NCBI GenBank assembly: GCA_003225055.1
Contig: QIAU01000124.1
Span: 1 to 64,000 of the forward strand
Length of the DNA: 64,000 bases
Reading direction: 5' to 3'
Source of the DNA: Acidobacteriota bacterium
GTDB taxonomy: Bacteria > Acidobacteriota > Terriglobia > Terriglobales > Acidobacteriaceae
A model generated the notes under the pieces. The model searched no databases and was not told where the DNA came from. It saw only the letters and a program-made list of their open reading frames with translations. The translations under genes and the position numbers were made by a program. Shown in pieces: positions 43,552 to 53,708 of this stretch. Position 1 is the first letter of the stretch; every line of letters begins with the position of its first letter.

Positions 43552-44493
43552 GTGAACCTGCGCCTATTCATAGCGGTCTTGTTGCTTTCGAATCTGGTTC
43601 GCCCAGTCGCGGTCGTGCATGAGGAGAAACACGAATCATCGCCCAGGCGACCCGCCATCGTCGGCGTGGCGCATATCGGGTTGAGAACCGGCAGTCTGGA
43701 CACGGCGCGAAAGTTCTATACCGGAGTGCTCGGATTCCAGGAGCCGTTCAGCCTTAACAAGCCGGCAACCGCGGGTGACGGTCTTCTCTTGACCTACTTC
43801 AAGGTGAACGACCATCAGTATATCGAGCTATTCCCCGAGCTCACCGATCCGAAAATGGATCGCCTGTCGCATATCGCCTTCGAGACAACGGACGTAGAGC
43901 AATTGCGCGCTTACCTGGCCAGCAACGGCGTGAAAGTACCCGGGAAGCTGGAACCCATGCAGGATGGCAATTGGGGATTTGAGGTCACAGATCCGGACGG
44001 GCATGCCGTGGAGTTCGTCGAGCTCAGACCGGGCTCGTTGCACAGCCGTAATTTCGGGAAGTTCCTGCCTGAGGGCCGCATTTCGCAACGCATCATTCAC
44101 GTCGGGGTTGTCGTCAAAGACCGGTCGGCCGCAGATCGATTCTACAAAGACATCCTCGGCTTCCGGGAGACTTGGCACGGCGGCATGAAGGATAACGCCA
44201 CCGATTGGGTAGACATGCGAGTGCCGGAAGGAACGGACTGGCTGGAGTACATGCTCAACGTGCACAATCCCGGCCCGCAGGAGCTCGGGGTGATGCATCA
44301 CCTCGCCTTGGGTGTGCCCAGCGTAAAAGCCGGCTATGAGACTGTCCTCGAGAGAGGATACAAGCCGAAAGAACCGCACATCGGCCGCGACGGAAAGTGG
44401 CAACTGAATCTCTACGATCCGAATTGGACACGCGTGGAATTGATGGAACCCAAGCCGGTGCGAACACCGTGCTGCTCACCAATGTTGGAATAG
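43552..44493 (+). CDS. secreted two-domain VOC (glyoxalase/dioxygenase-fold) protein
   Basis: A 313-residue protein with a GTG start at 43552 and a hydrophobic N terminus (MNLRLFIAVLLLSNLVRPVA). Two VOC domains are visible. The first (about 38-150) has VAHIGLRTGSLDTARKFYTGVLGFQ, LSHIAFETTDVEQLRAYL and EVTDPDGHAVEFVEL. The second (about 178-300) has IHVGVVVKDRSAADRFYKDILGFRE, HHLALGVPSVKAGYETVL and LYDPNWTRVELME. Each has His and Glu placed as metal ligands of the fold. A reaction cannot be assigned, as VOC proteins include glyoxalases, dioxygenases and resistance proteins. It begins 10 bases after the RND stop and could be read through from that operon. Confidence 0.82.
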   Translation: MNLRLFIAVLLLSNLVRPVAVVHEEKHESSPRRPAIVGVAHIGLRTGSLDTARKFYTGVLGFQEPFSLNKPATAGDGLLLTYFKVNDHQYIELFPELTDPKMDRLSHIAFETTDVEQLRAYLASNGVKVPGKLEPMQDGNWGFEVTDPDGHAVEFVELRPGSLHSRNFGKFLPEGRISQRIIHVGVVVKDRSAADRFYKDILGFRETWHGGMKDNATDWVDMRVPEGTDWLEYMLNVHNPGPQELGVMHHLALGVPSVKAGYETVLERGYKPKEPHIGRDGKWQLNLYDPNWTRVELMEPKPVRTPCCSPMLE

Positions 44494-44555
44494 CCCTCCT
44501 ACCCCAAGCACCGTGTGTGTGCACCACTGGTCAGTTCTCGCAGGCCCCCTATCGC

Positions 44556-45095
44556 TTACTTGGCTGCGCGGGCGCGACGAACCGCTTGAATCGGGACTGC
44601 GTCGTGATCTTCAAATGTAACGGCGCTGTCGTCTTCTTCTGTGTGTGGCAGTTCCTCCAGCAATCGCACGCAGCGATTCCAGCGAAGGACCGCATCGTCG
44701 TTTTCGGGTGGATGAATCTTCTCTGCCTCTTCAAAATGGTGCATCGCTTCCTTAAACAACCCCACCAGAACCTTAGCAGGACGCCCGGCGCGCATCTGGG
44801 CTTTGGCGCGGCGCTCATGAAGCAAGCCCATGTAGTAGTCGCGCTCGTACGGATCGGTGAGCCGGCCAAAGGCGCCCTCAGCTTCGCCAAAACGGTCCCA
44901 CGACTGTCCAATGAACTGATCCGTGATTGCCAAACCAAGCGTGCGCAATGCTAGTTGGTGGTCCGGTTCGATCGCCAGGATGTCATGGCAAATAGACTCG
45001 GCCTCCTCGGGTTCGTTCAGGTAGCGATATAAGGTGGCCTTGGAAAGGGCTTCGGAAATGCCACTCTGGGAAATCGTTTTCAGTTTCAATTCCAT
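44556..45095 (-). CDS. helical-repeat (TPR-like) protein at the end of the frd operon
   Basis: A 179-residue soluble protein from the ATG at 45095, which has GGGAGG 5 bases upstream. YRYLNEPEEAESICHDILAIEPDHQLALRTLGLAI (residues about 23-57) matches a tetratricopeptide-type helix pair with the A-x-x-x-x-x-x-L...P pattern. FGRLTDPYERDYYMGLLHERRAKAQMRAG and LFKEAMHHFEEAEKIHPPENDDAVLRWNRCVRLL are further helix pairs. No signal peptide is visible. It begins 19 bases after the frdD stop on the same strand, so it is likely co-transcribed; an assembly or scaffold role for the reductase is conjecture. Confidence 0.75.
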   Translation of the reverse strand: MELKLKTISQSGISEALSKATLYRYLNEPEEAESICHDILAIEPDHQLALRTLGLAITDQFIGQSWDRFGEAEGAFGRLTDPYERDYYMGLLHERRAKAQMRAGRPAKVLVGLFKEAMHHFEEAEKIHPPENDDAVLRWNRCVRLLEELPHTEEDDSAVTFEDHDAVPIQAVRRARAAK

Positions 45096-45114
45096 AATTC
45101 CTCCCCACAAAAGA

Positions 45115-45474
45115 CTACGGTCCCGACCAATTCCCTAGCAAATATCCCGCGAATACTGTTCCCGCCACCGCTCCGCCGTAACACAAGGTGAAAATCAGCT
45201 CGTTCAAGTGTTTCACCTGCAGACCGTCGTAGAGCGTGTAGCGGAACCGATGCGCCCAGTGAAACAACGACAGGGAGCACATCAAGAAGAGGTAAATTCG
45301 CACCCATGGCAAGCGAAGCAGCAGCATCAAATGCTCGTAGCCGGGTGGCCGCAGCCAGCCCATCGGAAAGGCTATGGCAAAGAGAAAAAGATGCACCGGG
45401 ATCAGCAATGCGGCAACTACACCCCCCGCGCTGAACAGCGACCACAATACAGCCTCGCTAGATTGTTTCGCCAT
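45115..45474 (-). CDS. frdD: fumarate reductase membrane subunit D
   Basis: A 119-residue membrane protein from the ATG at 45474 (MAKQSSEAVLWSLFSAGGVV); the frame is open to 45522. Three membrane helices are visible at about residues 13-36, 52-72 and 91-112. HAHRFRYTLYDGLQ-like HRFRYTLYDG matches the FrdD segment after helix 2, and the length equals E. coli FrdD (119). FrdC and FrdD anchor the catalytic FrdAB dimer and hold the quinone site. It follows frdC by 2 bases and precedes the helical-repeat gene. Confidence 0.85.
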   Translation of the reverse strand: MAKQSSEAVLWSLFSAGGVVAALLIPVHLFLFAIAFPMGWLRPPGYEHLMLLLRLPWVRIYLFLMCSLSLFHWAHRFRYTLYDGLQVKHLNELIFTLCYGGAVAGTVFAGYLLGNWSGP

Positions 45475-45476
45475 CC

Positions 45477-45914
45477 TTACCTCAGAACCAGCCACGTTAC
45501 TCCCGCCGAGACAAGTGCCCACACTACATAATTAGGGGCGGCAATCAGGATTTCGGGAAGCCGCTTTCCACGAAAACGAACGGCCATAGCTCGCGGCGCC
45601 AGGTTAAACCAGGTGATCGTGTGAAACAGAACAAAGAATAAGCTGATCCCATTGATTGCGAGTGCAATCGGACTTTGCAGCCAGTGCTGGAAGCGCGCAT
45701 ACGCCTCTGGCCCCGCGCGGAGCGCCCGCAATTGAAGCAGAGTGATAACTACGAATACCGCTACGAACACGCTGCTGATCTCCCGCAGGATGAACTTCAG
45801 ATACTGCCACTGGCCGAGCCACCAATACACCGACACCCGTGGTCGATACCATCGGGGATGGAATTCCTGGTACAGCGGGAGCACTTTAGTCGTTGGCTGC
45901 TTCACGGCGAACAT
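45477..45914 (-). CDS. frdC: fumarate reductase membrane subunit C
   Basis: A 145-residue membrane protein. The N-terminal segment (about 1-30) is soluble and contains [34 protein letters not shown], the FrdC helix-1 region with the Trp and Glu residues conserved near the quinone site. Helices 2 and 3 are at about 80-103 and 124-144. [24 protein letters not shown] matches the loop of the FrdC family. Its start overlaps the 3' end of frdB by 29 bases. It forms the quinone-binding anchor with frdD. Confidence 0.87.
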   Translation of the reverse strand: MFAVKQPTTKVLPLYQEFHPRWYRPRVSVYWWLGQWQYLKFILREISSVFVAVFVVITLLQLRALRAGPEAYARFQHWLQSPIALAINGISLFFVLFHTITWFNLAPRAMAVRFRGKRLPEILIAAPNYVVWALVSAGVTWLVLR

Positions 45915-46668
45915 CCGTGTTCTTGCGGCCTAGTGGCGTGACGAATGACTTCACCCAATCGAGCGCTGCCTTCAACTTGTATTGCTGAATCGCGCCCGCA
46001 GGGTCCACATGCTTGGGACAAACTCGCGTACACTCTCCTACGAACGTGCAGCCCCAAATCCCTTCCGGATGCGCCAGAACGGCCATCCGGTCGCCGGCAC
46101 CTTGATCGCGCGAATCCTGGTTGTACCGCTGTGCCAGGGCTATCGCCGCTGGCCCCACGAACACCGGGTCAAGGCCGACCACCGGGCAGGCGGCATAACA
46201 CAGCGTGCAATTGATGCACATGCTGTACTGCTTGTACTGCTCCAGTTGTTCCGGAGTCTGCAGGAATTCGCCCTCGCTCAGCGGCGGCTCTTCCTGCCGG
46301 ATCAGCCATGGTTTGACCGCCTTGAGCTTAACTAGAAAATCGCTCAATTCGGTCACCAGATCCCGGATAATCGGGAAGTAACGCAGCGGCTCTACCCGAA
46401 GTTTGTTCCCGTTTCGCGAGTAGGACGATAGAAATGTGGCGCAACTCAGTTTGGGCTCGCCGTCGACCATCATGCCGCAACTGCCGCAGATCCCCATCCG
46501 GCACGACCAGCGATAGGTCAGCGACCCATCCACCTGGTCCTTGATGTAATTCAGCGCGTCGAGCACTACCCATTCTTTGTGAACAGGTACCTCGAACTCT
46601 TCGAAGTGCGGCTTGACATCGCGCTCCGGTGAATAGCGCGGAATCTCAAGAACGATCTTGTCAGCCAT
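45886..46668 (-). CDS. frdB: fumarate reductase/succinate dehydrogenase iron-sulfur subunit
   Basis: A 260-residue electron-transfer subunit. The N-terminal ferredoxin domain has [22 protein letters not shown] for the 2Fe-2S cluster (Cys at C-x4-C-x2-C, plus a further Cys). The C-terminal domain has [14 protein letters not shown] for 4Fe-4S and [17 protein letters not shown] for the 3Fe-4S cluster. [11 protein letters not shown] is a family hallmark. It passes electrons between the FAD subunit and quinone. It starts 2 bases after the frdA stop and runs 29 bases into frdC. The last 25 residues, encoded in the overlap, are not part of the cluster domains. Confidence 0.95.
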   Translation of the reverse strand: MADKIVLEIPRYSPERDVKPHFEEFEVPVHKEWVVLDALNYIKDQVDGSLTYRWSCRMGICGSCGMMVDGEPKLSCATFLSSYSRNGNKLRVEPLRYFPIIRDLVTELSDFLVKLKAVKPWLIRQEEPPLSEGEFLQTPEQLEQYKQYSMCINCTLCYAACPVVGLDPVFVGPAAIALAQRYNQDSRDQGAGDRMAVLAHPEGIWGCTFVGECTRVCPKHVDPAGAIQQYKLKAALDWVKSFVTPLGRKNTDVRREAAND

Positions 46669-46670
46669 AG

Positions 46671-48470
46671 CTAGCCGGCCCGCCCTGCCGGAACTGCTTG
46701 CGGTATCTGTTGGGGTGACTCGGGAGCCTGCTCGCCGTAGACTCGCTCGCCCGGTGCCCAGCGGGTGACCTTCACCGGGAGATACTCCACTCGTGACGAT
46801 CCATCCGGTTTCCGAAATACCAGCGAGTGTGCTAAGAAGTTCTCGTCATCGCGCGCCGGGAAATCGGTGCGTTGATGGGCCCCGCGCGACTCAGTCCGGT
46901 GCAGCGCACACTGCACAATCGACTCCGCTACGTCCAGCATGAACCCGAGTTCCAAAGCCCCTTCCAGTTCCGTGTTGAAAGTGCGGCTGCGATCATCGAG
47001 AACGATATCTTGGTATCGCTCCTGCAACTCGAACAATTTGTTCGCACCTTCCGCGAGCGAGGTCTCCTCGCGATAGATTCCTGCGCTCTTCTCGATGGCC
47101 TTCTGCATTTGTTCGCGAATCGTGGCAACACGCTCCCGCCCACCCTGCTTGTGCAGGAACTGCGCTTCTAGTCTCTTGCGCTCGTCATTGGCTTGTGCCA
47201 TTGCTTTGTCGTCGGCAGCTTTCTGTTCGGCCGCGTACAATGCCGCGGCCTTACCCGCGCGCGCTCCGAAAACCAGGCACTCAGACAGAGAATTGGAACC
47301 GAGACGATTCGCTCCGTTGATGCTTACGCAGGCCACTTCGCCCGCGGCGTATAGGCCCGCCAGCGGCGTGGCGCCATTCATATCGGTACTCACTCCACCC
47401 ATCATGTAATGCACGACCGGCCGAACTGGAATCAATTCTTTGACCGGGTCAAGGTTTTGATACTTCAGGCACAGTTCCCGCACGAACGGCAACTTGCTGT
47501 TGATGATCTTCTCTCCCAGATGCCGCAGATCGAGGTGAACAACCGAACCATAAGGCGTCGCGAGAGTCCGTCCTTTTTGGTCTTCCATCACGAACGCCTG
47601 TGACAGCCGATCACGCGGACCCAGTTCCATCGAGCGCATCACCGGGTTGGGCTGAGGCTTGCCTAAGTTGTAGTCCTGGAGGTATCGATAGCCATCCTTA
47701 TTCAGCAGGTATCCACCCTCAGCGCGTGCCGCTTCGGTGATCAGGATGCCGGTGAAAGGAAGGCCGGTGGGATGATATTGCACGAACTCCATGTCCTTCA
47801 GTGAAGCTCCGGCACGATACGCCAGCGCCATGCCGTCACCATTCTTGATGTTGGCATTCGTGGTGAACGGAAACACGCGTCCGCAGCCACCGGTACACAG
47901 AATTACTGCTTTTGCAGTGATGGCCTGAATCTTCCCCGACATCAACTCGATTGCGACCACGCCATCTACCCGCCCGTCGTCGACTAGCAGCTTGGTGACA
48001 AACCATTCGTCGTAGCGCGTGATGGGATCAAATTTCAGGGTGGTCTGAAACAGGGTGTGCAACATGTGGAAACCGGTTTTGTCGGCAGCAAACCACGTGC
48101 GTCTCCTCTTCATGCCGCCGAAAGCACGCACCGCAATATGTCCATCAGGCTCGCGGCTCCACGGACATCCCCATCGCTCCAGCTGCAAGAGTTCCTGCGG
48201 GGCTTCTTTGACGAAAGCTTCCACTGCGTCCTGATCGCATAGCCAATCGCCACCAGAAATCGTGTCATAGGCATGCTCATCGAGGCTGTCATCGCCCTTG
48301 ACAACTCCCGCGGCACCGCCTTCGGCGGAAACGGTGTGGCTGCGCATCGGGTACACCTTGGAGACGACGGCGATGCTGAGCTTGGGATTGACCTCGGCGG
48401 CGGCGATGGCGGCGCGCAGTCCTGCGCCTCCGCCACCTACAAGAAGGACATCGTGGGACGAAGCATCCAT
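46671..48470 (-). CDS. frdA: fumarate reductase/succinate dehydrogenase flavoprotein subunit
   Basis: A 599-residue FAD-containing catalytic subunit from the ATG at 48470 ([20 protein letters not shown]). [13 protein letters not shown] is the dinucleotide-binding fold. [15 protein letters not shown] holds the His expected to bind FAD covalently. [16 protein letters not shown] and [12 protein letters not shown] are active-site segments, with the Arg of RDR as expected proton-shuttle position, and [15 protein letters not shown] is another catalytic region. The C-terminal part has DAARESR-type [24 protein letters not shown]. It interconverts succinate and fumarate. FrdC/FrdD-type anchors suggest a fumarate reductase type complex, but direction of catalysis cannot be read from sequence. 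The GTG at 48485 is an alternative start. Confidence 0.95.
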   Translation of the reverse strand: MDASSHDVLLVGGGGAGLRAAIAAAEVNPKLSIAVVSKVYPMRSHTVSAEGGAAGVVKGDDSLDEHAYDTISGGDWLCDQDAVEAFVKEAPQELLQLERWGCPWSREPDGHIAVRAFGGMKRRRTWFAADKTGFHMLHTLFQTTLKFDPITRYDEWFVTKLLVDDGRVDGVVAIELMSGKIQAITAKAVILCTGGCGRVFPFTTNANIKNGDGMALAYRAGASLKDMEFVQYHPTGLPFTGILITEAARAEGGYLLNKDGYRYLQDYNLGKPQPNPVMRSMELGPRDRLSQAFVMEDQKGRTLATPYGSVVHLDLRHLGEKIINSKLPFVRELCLKYQNLDPVKELIPVRPVVHYMMGGVSTDMNGATPLAGLYAAGEVACVSINGANRLGSNSLSECLVFGARAGKAAALYAAEQKAADDKAMAQANDERKRLEAQFLHKQGGRERVATIREQMQKAIEKSAGIYREETSLAEGANKLFELQERYQDIVLDDRSRTFNTELEGALELGFMLDVAESIVQCALHRTESRGAHQRTDFPARDDENFLAHSLVFRKPDGSSRVEYLPVKVTRWAPGERVYGEQAPESPQQIPQAVPAGRAG

Positions 48471-48603
48471 GGTTTCCCCACCCACCAGCCTGAACAGCCT
48501 GGCAGCCGCTCAACCAGAGAGCCCAAGTGTTGCACATTCTCCTCCTATCAGCCCCAGGAAGCAAATGGAATTTGGGACCTACAAGCAACCCAGGGAGGGC
48601 CGG

Positions 48604-49340
48604 CTATTGCTGTGGGCGGCCCAGCTCCAATACTCCTTTTCCCGTGATCCATGGGTCGATTTCTGTTTTGAGCAGACCGGCTTTGACCGCAGGATCGTCT
48701 TGCATCAGCTTGGCAGCTTGCTCAGCGTCCGCGCGGAGAACCATGACTCCCCCGTAGCTCTCCCTGATCGTCGAGCGGAAACGGCCGGGCACTGGCCATC
48801 GCTGCTTCAGTCATCTTTCCAACCAAAGCAGGATGTAGCTTCATAGTCCCCTGAACTCTTCTGCACTCGGATCCCATCTTTCGGCGCGCTCCATCAGAAA
48901 CCAGTGTGTACTGTTCCATCCTCTGAGTTGCGCGGGGTGCTGAATGGCTGCCGGATCGACGAGCCATGGCCCAGGTATCTCCGCAGCCAGACGGCCGGCT
49001 TTAATAGCAGGATCGCTGCTCGCCCACTCTTGTGCCTGCGCCATCGATTCCGCTTGCAAGACTAAAGATCCCGCGCAGCGACGTGTCATCTAGGAAGGGC
49101 CCGGCGATCACCAGTTTGTGTTCGTCATACAGCTTGCGGATGTTGGCCATGTGCTCATCCTGAAGCTTTTCGCCTGCCTTTTTGCTCAGTTGTGGAGGAT
49201 TGGTAGGCGTTTCAACAAGACGAAGAAAAAAAACGTGGCAGCCTTGGGCTGGAATTGTGCCTGGGGAAAACAGAGCCTGCAAGCCCGAGCAACAACCGTT
49301 CGCGGCAGGAAATTGTTCTTATATTCGGCTTCCGGGAAGG
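48604..49340 (-). pseudogene. broken gene for a secreted tandem YCII-domain protein
   Basis: Three minus-strand reading frames carry successive pieces. From about 49265 down, HVFFLRLVETPTNPPQLSKKAG then DEHMANIRKLYDEHKLVIAGPFLDDTSLRGIF is a YCII-domain first half. The next frame continues VLQAESMAQAQEWASSDPAIKAGRLAAEI with the same domain. TMKLHPALVGKMTEAAMASAR and then YGGVMVLRADAEQAAKLMQDDPAVKAGLLKTEIDPWI form a second YCII domain. At least three frameshifts (near 49075, 48845 and 48785) break the gene. A degraded signal peptide appears at 49300-49340. The same Gly-Pro-Phe and A..DP..KAG patterns identify the family. Confidence 0.75.
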
Positions 49341-49349
49341 GCAGAAGGC

Positions 49350-49766
49350 CTAACCGATCTTCCCCGAATAGAGTGTTTTCCTGTATTTGTCAACAAGCGA
49401 ATCCACCGCAAAGTCCCCCGGGCCGTTTGTGGCCACATAAAGGAAGAAGAAGCAATACAACACCGCCCACTCGCCGCCGTTCAAAATGGGCCAGAAGCCA
49501 ATCGGGGCATGCACTTTGAAGTAAGCGAACGCCATCTCGCCGCTGGCAATCAGGGCGACCAGCCTGGTCAGGAGTCCTAGCGCGATCAAGATTCCAGCGA
49601 AGAATTCAATCAGGCCGGCCATCATTCCCATGCCGCCAAGTTCTTCTTGGACACTTCCCAGAACTCCAAACAGTTTTTGCGCACCATGGCAGGCAAACAG
49701 AAACCCGACAACCACCCGCGTCACAGCGTAGACATGAGGTGAATATTTGCTAAGGAGCTGGGTCAT
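49350..49766 (-). CDS. DoxX family membrane protein
   Basis: A 138-residue protein with four predicted membrane helices at about 13-33, 47-68, 72-90 and 102-120. VTRVVVGFLFACHGAQKLFG is the DoxX signature with the G-F-x-F-x-x-H-G-x-Q-K motif, and MMAGLIEFFAGILIALGLLTRLVALIASGEMAFAYF is the second conserved block. Relatives include DoxD/DoxX quinone-oxidoreductase-associated proteins and redox-related mycobacterial DoxX; function here is not assigned. The gene is intact although both neighbours are pseudogenes. Its start at 49766 lies in a short spacer. Confidence 0.9.
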   Translation of the reverse strand: MTQLLSKYSPHVYAVTRVVVGFLFACHGAQKLFGVLGSVQEELGGMGMMAGLIEFFAGILIALGLLTRLVALIASGEMAFAYFKVHAPIGFWPILNGGEWAVLYCFFFLYVATNGPGDFAVDSLVDKYRKTLYSGKIG

Positions 49767-49834
49767 AGTTTCCTTTAGGTGCGGCCTGCACGGCGATTTT
49801 AGCGCGAGCGCAAAGAGTTTATCGGAATCATTCT

Positions 49835-49925
49835 CGCCATTTCGCGGCGAAGCGATTAGTTCGTCAGTGCCTACTCGTTGTGCACGCGAGATTCATTCGC
49901 CCGCTTCGCGGCTCAGGATGACGAC
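49835..49925. repeat. dispersed intergenic repeat copy
   Basis: Contains 'attctcgccatttcgcgg', then 'cgcgagattcattcgccc' and 'gcggctcaggatgacgac'. The GAGATTC...TCAGGATGACG half resembles the words at 31462-31563. It falls between doxX and the glpK remnant. Confidence 0.4.
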
Positions 49926-49958
49926 ATCGAGATACCAGCAATCACGAGCGGGGGCGCT

Positions 49959-50630
<672 letters not shown>

Positions 50631-50835
50631 TCATAGCCTTAACTTGCTGACCGCGAAGGTTAAAGGCGCCTAGGGTTCTCTCCGACTCCATGGTCGCTGG
50701 ATTGCCTTCGCCGGTCAGCAACATCTTAGTAGCGAGCCGACTGCCTGAATAGTGCATTCCTGGATTACCCGCCTTCAGTGCGGTTATGGCCTCTCGCCCT
50801 GGTCTGCGTGGTAACGAATGGGATCTCGAAAGTCC

Positions 50836-52305
50836 TTAGCCCTGGCTGGTCCCCGTGGCGGGCGACTCGTCGGTTGCGAACCGGGCAGTCTGGAGACAGG
50901 AGCGACATTCTTTTTCAAGTAGCCTCAGCAGCTGCTCCATATGCTCGATGCGAGTACGGAAATTTACGGGGTTAATGCGGAACCAAGTCTTCCCCTTGAG
51001 TTCGGTCGTCGAGATCCAGAATTTTCCGCTCTGCTCGATTCTCCTGACGACATGCGCGTGCAATTGCTTGGATCTTTCTCCGTCCAGGTTGGCGCCGCGA
51101 TAGCGAATACAGATCGCCGACATGGGCGGTTTACTCGCCGCCTCAAAAGCGGGATGGCTGACAACCATAGAATAAAGATGCCTTGCCTGGCGCACATTGT
51201 TATCAATCCACTCGCCAATCTGCCGGGCCCCATAGCGTTTGAAGCTCATCCAGACTTTGAGGCCACGGAACCGCCGCGACTGCTCAAAGCCGTGCACGTA
51301 GTACTGATAGCGTTCTCTCGCATGATCGAGCTCATCGGCGAGATATGACGGCTTCATTCCGAATGAGGCTGTCAGCCGTCGCTCATCCTTCACCAGCACC
51401 GCCCCTGCGTCCAGAGGCGCGTAGAACCACTTGTGAGGATCGATGGTGATCGAGTCCGCGAGTTCCAGCCCGCGATTGCACATGGGCGACTCGTTCGACA
51501 AAAGCATGCCGCCGCCGTATGCAGCATCCGCGTGGAGCCACATCCCCTCCCGATCGGCTATAATCCGCAATTCGCGGATCGGATCGACCGCGCCCGTGTT
51601 CGTGGTTCCGAAAATGCCAACGATACACATCGGTCGTACGCCGCGCCTGCGATCTTCGGCAATTGCGGATTCGAGCGCATCCAAACGCACGCGAAACTCG
51701 GAGTCGGTGGGCAAGGCACGCAGTGCCGTCCGGCCCAAGCCTATGGCGTCCACCGCCTTATCAACCGAGACGTGGCGTTCTTCCGACGCGTACACAGCCC
51801 AGCGTTCCTGAAGTCCGTCCTGCTGTGCCCGATCCCGGGAAGCCCAGTCCCGCGCCAGCTTCAGCCCAATGAAATTCGCCATCATACCGCCGCTGGTAAG
51901 ATTTCCGCCCGCTTCCTGGCCGTAACCGACAAGGTCGGTGAGCCAGCGAACCGTCCGGCGCTCCATCGCGACTGCCGCCGGGCCAATCGTATAAGCTCCA
52001 ATATTCTGATTAAGAGCTGAGCAGAGAAAATCTGCAATGACGCCAACCGGAGTCGGCGAAGGAGTAATCAGGCCCATGTAGCCAGGGTGGCCAACATGCG
52101 TGCAATAGGGGAGAAGCTTCTCTTCGAGTTCAGCCAGCACTTTTTCCGCCGGGCTGGGAGCCTGCGGAAGAGGCTCCGCGAACAGTTCTGTCAGGAGTTG
52201 CGGTTCTACGTCCGGGAACACCGGCTTCTCTTCGATGTGCTCGAAATATTCCGACAACAAATCCACGATATGATGACCAAGCTGGCGAAACTCGCGTGCG
52301 TCCAC
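50836..52305 (-). CDS. PLP-dependent group II amino acid decarboxylase (aromatic/tryptophan type)
   Basis: A 489-residue enzyme with a GTG start at 52305. The fold-type I catalytic segment is DSITIDPHKWFYAPLDAGAVLVKD, with the Lys in DPHKW forming the Schiff base to pyridoxal phosphate at about residue 306. HVGHPGYMGLITPSPTPVGVIADFL and NLTSGGMMANFIGLKLAR are family motifs. LHADAAYGGG supplies the Asp that contacts the PLP ring nitrogen. This resembles aromatic L-amino-acid (DOPA/tryptophan) decarboxylases, although sequence cannot decide among tyrosine, tryptophan and others. The product would be a biogenic amine. It lies between two pseudogenes in opposite directions. Confidence 0.9.
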   Translation of the reverse strand: MDAREFRQLGHHIVDLLSEYFEHIEEKPVFPDVEPQLLTELFAEPLPQAPSPAEKVLAELEEKLLPYCTHVGHPGYMGLITPSPTPVGVIADFLCSALNQNIGAYTIGPAAVAMERRTVRWLTDLVGYGQEAGGNLTSGGMMANFIGLKLARDWASRDRAQQDGLQERWAVYASEERHVSVDKAVDAIGLGRTALRALPTDSEFRVRLDALESAIAEDRRRGVRPMCIVGIFGTTNTGAVDPIRELRIIADREGMWLHADAAYGGGMLLSNESPMCNRGLELADSITIDPHKWFYAPLDAGAVLVKDERRLTASFGMKPSYLADELDHARERYQYYVHGFEQSRRFRGLKVWMSFKRYGARQIGEWIDNNVRQARHLYSMVVSHPAFEAASKPPMSAICIRYRGANLDGERSKQLHAHVVRRIEQSGKFWISTTELKGKTWFRINPVNFRTRIEHMEQLLRLLEKECRSCLQTARFATDESPATGTSQG

Positions 52306-52620
52306 AGCGCCTCCAGTGTTTCAGTTTAATCGAGAACTCTTGCGTGTAACCATGCCCCTGGTGGAGCCAAGATTAAACATTTCCCCCACCCAGACACGGT
52401 GTGCCGGAGGCATCAGCTATCTTGCGAAAAGCTGCTCGGAAGTTCTTTTTAAGCTCCGTGCCTCGATGCCTCGGTGGTGAATCCCGGCAGTGCAGGTGCG
52501 CCGTCCCTGGTTGGCCCAAACGCGGCAGCCGCCTCTCTACCCGAAGGCCCAAATGCCCGCACTCGATGGCTCCTAACGAGTCCATTTATTACGGACCACG
52601 ACCTTGTAGTATGACTGCCT
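52306..52620. repeat. intergenic stretch with copies of the 13 kb repeat families
   Basis: At about 52452-52480 'ctccgtgcctcgatgcctc' and 'ggtggtgaatcc' match the right half of the repeat at 13230-13290. At about 52515-52542 'gcggcagccgcctctctac' matches the left part at 13100-13115. Placed between the decarboxylase and the NHL remnant. No gene was recognised. Confidence 0.5.
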
Positions 52621-52626
52621 GGGAAG

Positions 52627-53640
52627 CCATTCTGGTTCTTTCGCTTTTGGCAAAAGGTGGAGTTCCCGCAACTGCACCTCCGAACGCAGCTGCGGCCTGA
52701 GGACGGCAACAAGGGCGCATCTGCACAGCTGCTTTTTGTCCGCGAGTTCTCTTCCGCCCATGATGTCAGGAAGCCTTTAAGCCCAGTTGTTGAACGGGGC
52801 CTTGATCTTGTCGCCGGCCCGAACGAAAACCTTCCCGCCACCAACCTCCTCGAGAAGCCGTACGTAGTCACAACCGACGCCGTCCATTGCGTGTTTGCCG
52901 ACGTCAGCGCCGGTGCGGTACACGTTTTCGACTTCGTTCATTCGAGATATTCAAATCTCCACGGGGGCGATCGGCTCAGTGCCCGGTCGGTGGCGCTGCC
53001 GATGGTGATGGTAACGTATATGTAAGCGACAGCAACTTGCGAATCATCCTGGTCTACGACTCGAAAGGCAAGTTCAGCCATTACCTATTTATAAAGAATG
53101 CCAGAGGGCGGGAATCTTACTTCGACACTCCTCGGGGCATAGCGGTGGACGCAGAAGGCCATATCTACGTTTGCGATCCACCCCGGCACATGGTCGTTAT
53201 GCTCGATAAGAAGGGACACGTCGTCGCCCGCTTTGGTAAGCGGGGAGGTGATATCCAACCCATCTTGTCTCTGCCGGAGACGAAATCGTGGTACTCGATT
53301 CCGGAAATTATCGGATTCAGATCCTGGAGCTCCGGGGACATTTTCGGAACGAGATTGGATTTGCCGAAGCCAGCAACCACGCCAGCCTGGCAATGGGCAA
53401 CGATTAACAAATCTATGTCACTGATCCACAACTCGACCGGCTCCAGGTCTTTGACCGCGATGGTCAGCCGCTTTATGAGTTCGGGCAAATAGCGGCCGGG
53501 CCTGGGCAGTTTCGTGGAATATCAGGTATTTGGGTGGACTCAGGATAAAACTCAGGATATTGCCTGTACATGGTGGACGCCTACAACATGCCTGTCAGTT
53601 GTTCAAAATCAGTGGGTCCAGTCCGGACGGATGCTCATGA
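52627..53640 (+). pseudogene. NHL-repeat (beta-propeller) protein gene, frameshifted
   Basis: Pieces of one protein appear in several plus-strand frames: HDVRKPLSPVVERGLDLVAGP and KPYVVTTDAVHCVFADVSAG at about 52755-52920, then DGNVYVSDSNLRIILVYDSKGKFSHY, then FDTPRGIAVDAEGHIYVCDPPRHMVVMLDKKGHVVARFG (a complete NHL repeat), then in another frame DEIVVLDSGNYRIQILELRGHF and, after an in-frame TAA at about 53407, QIYVTDPQLDRLQVFDRDGQ. A final frame gives GISGIWVDSG and LYMVDAYNMPV. The pattern V-x-D-x-x-G-x-[IV]-Y-V-x-D is NHL. Several frameshifts and a stop make it nonfunctional. It stood upstream of the DUF4397 gene, opposite in direction. Confidence 0.8.
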
Positions 53641-53708
53641 CGATCTTTTGGTTTTACGCCGAAGACGAAGGGATTTGGCAAAGGCGGCCACCCGTCCCCT
53701 TCCGCGAT

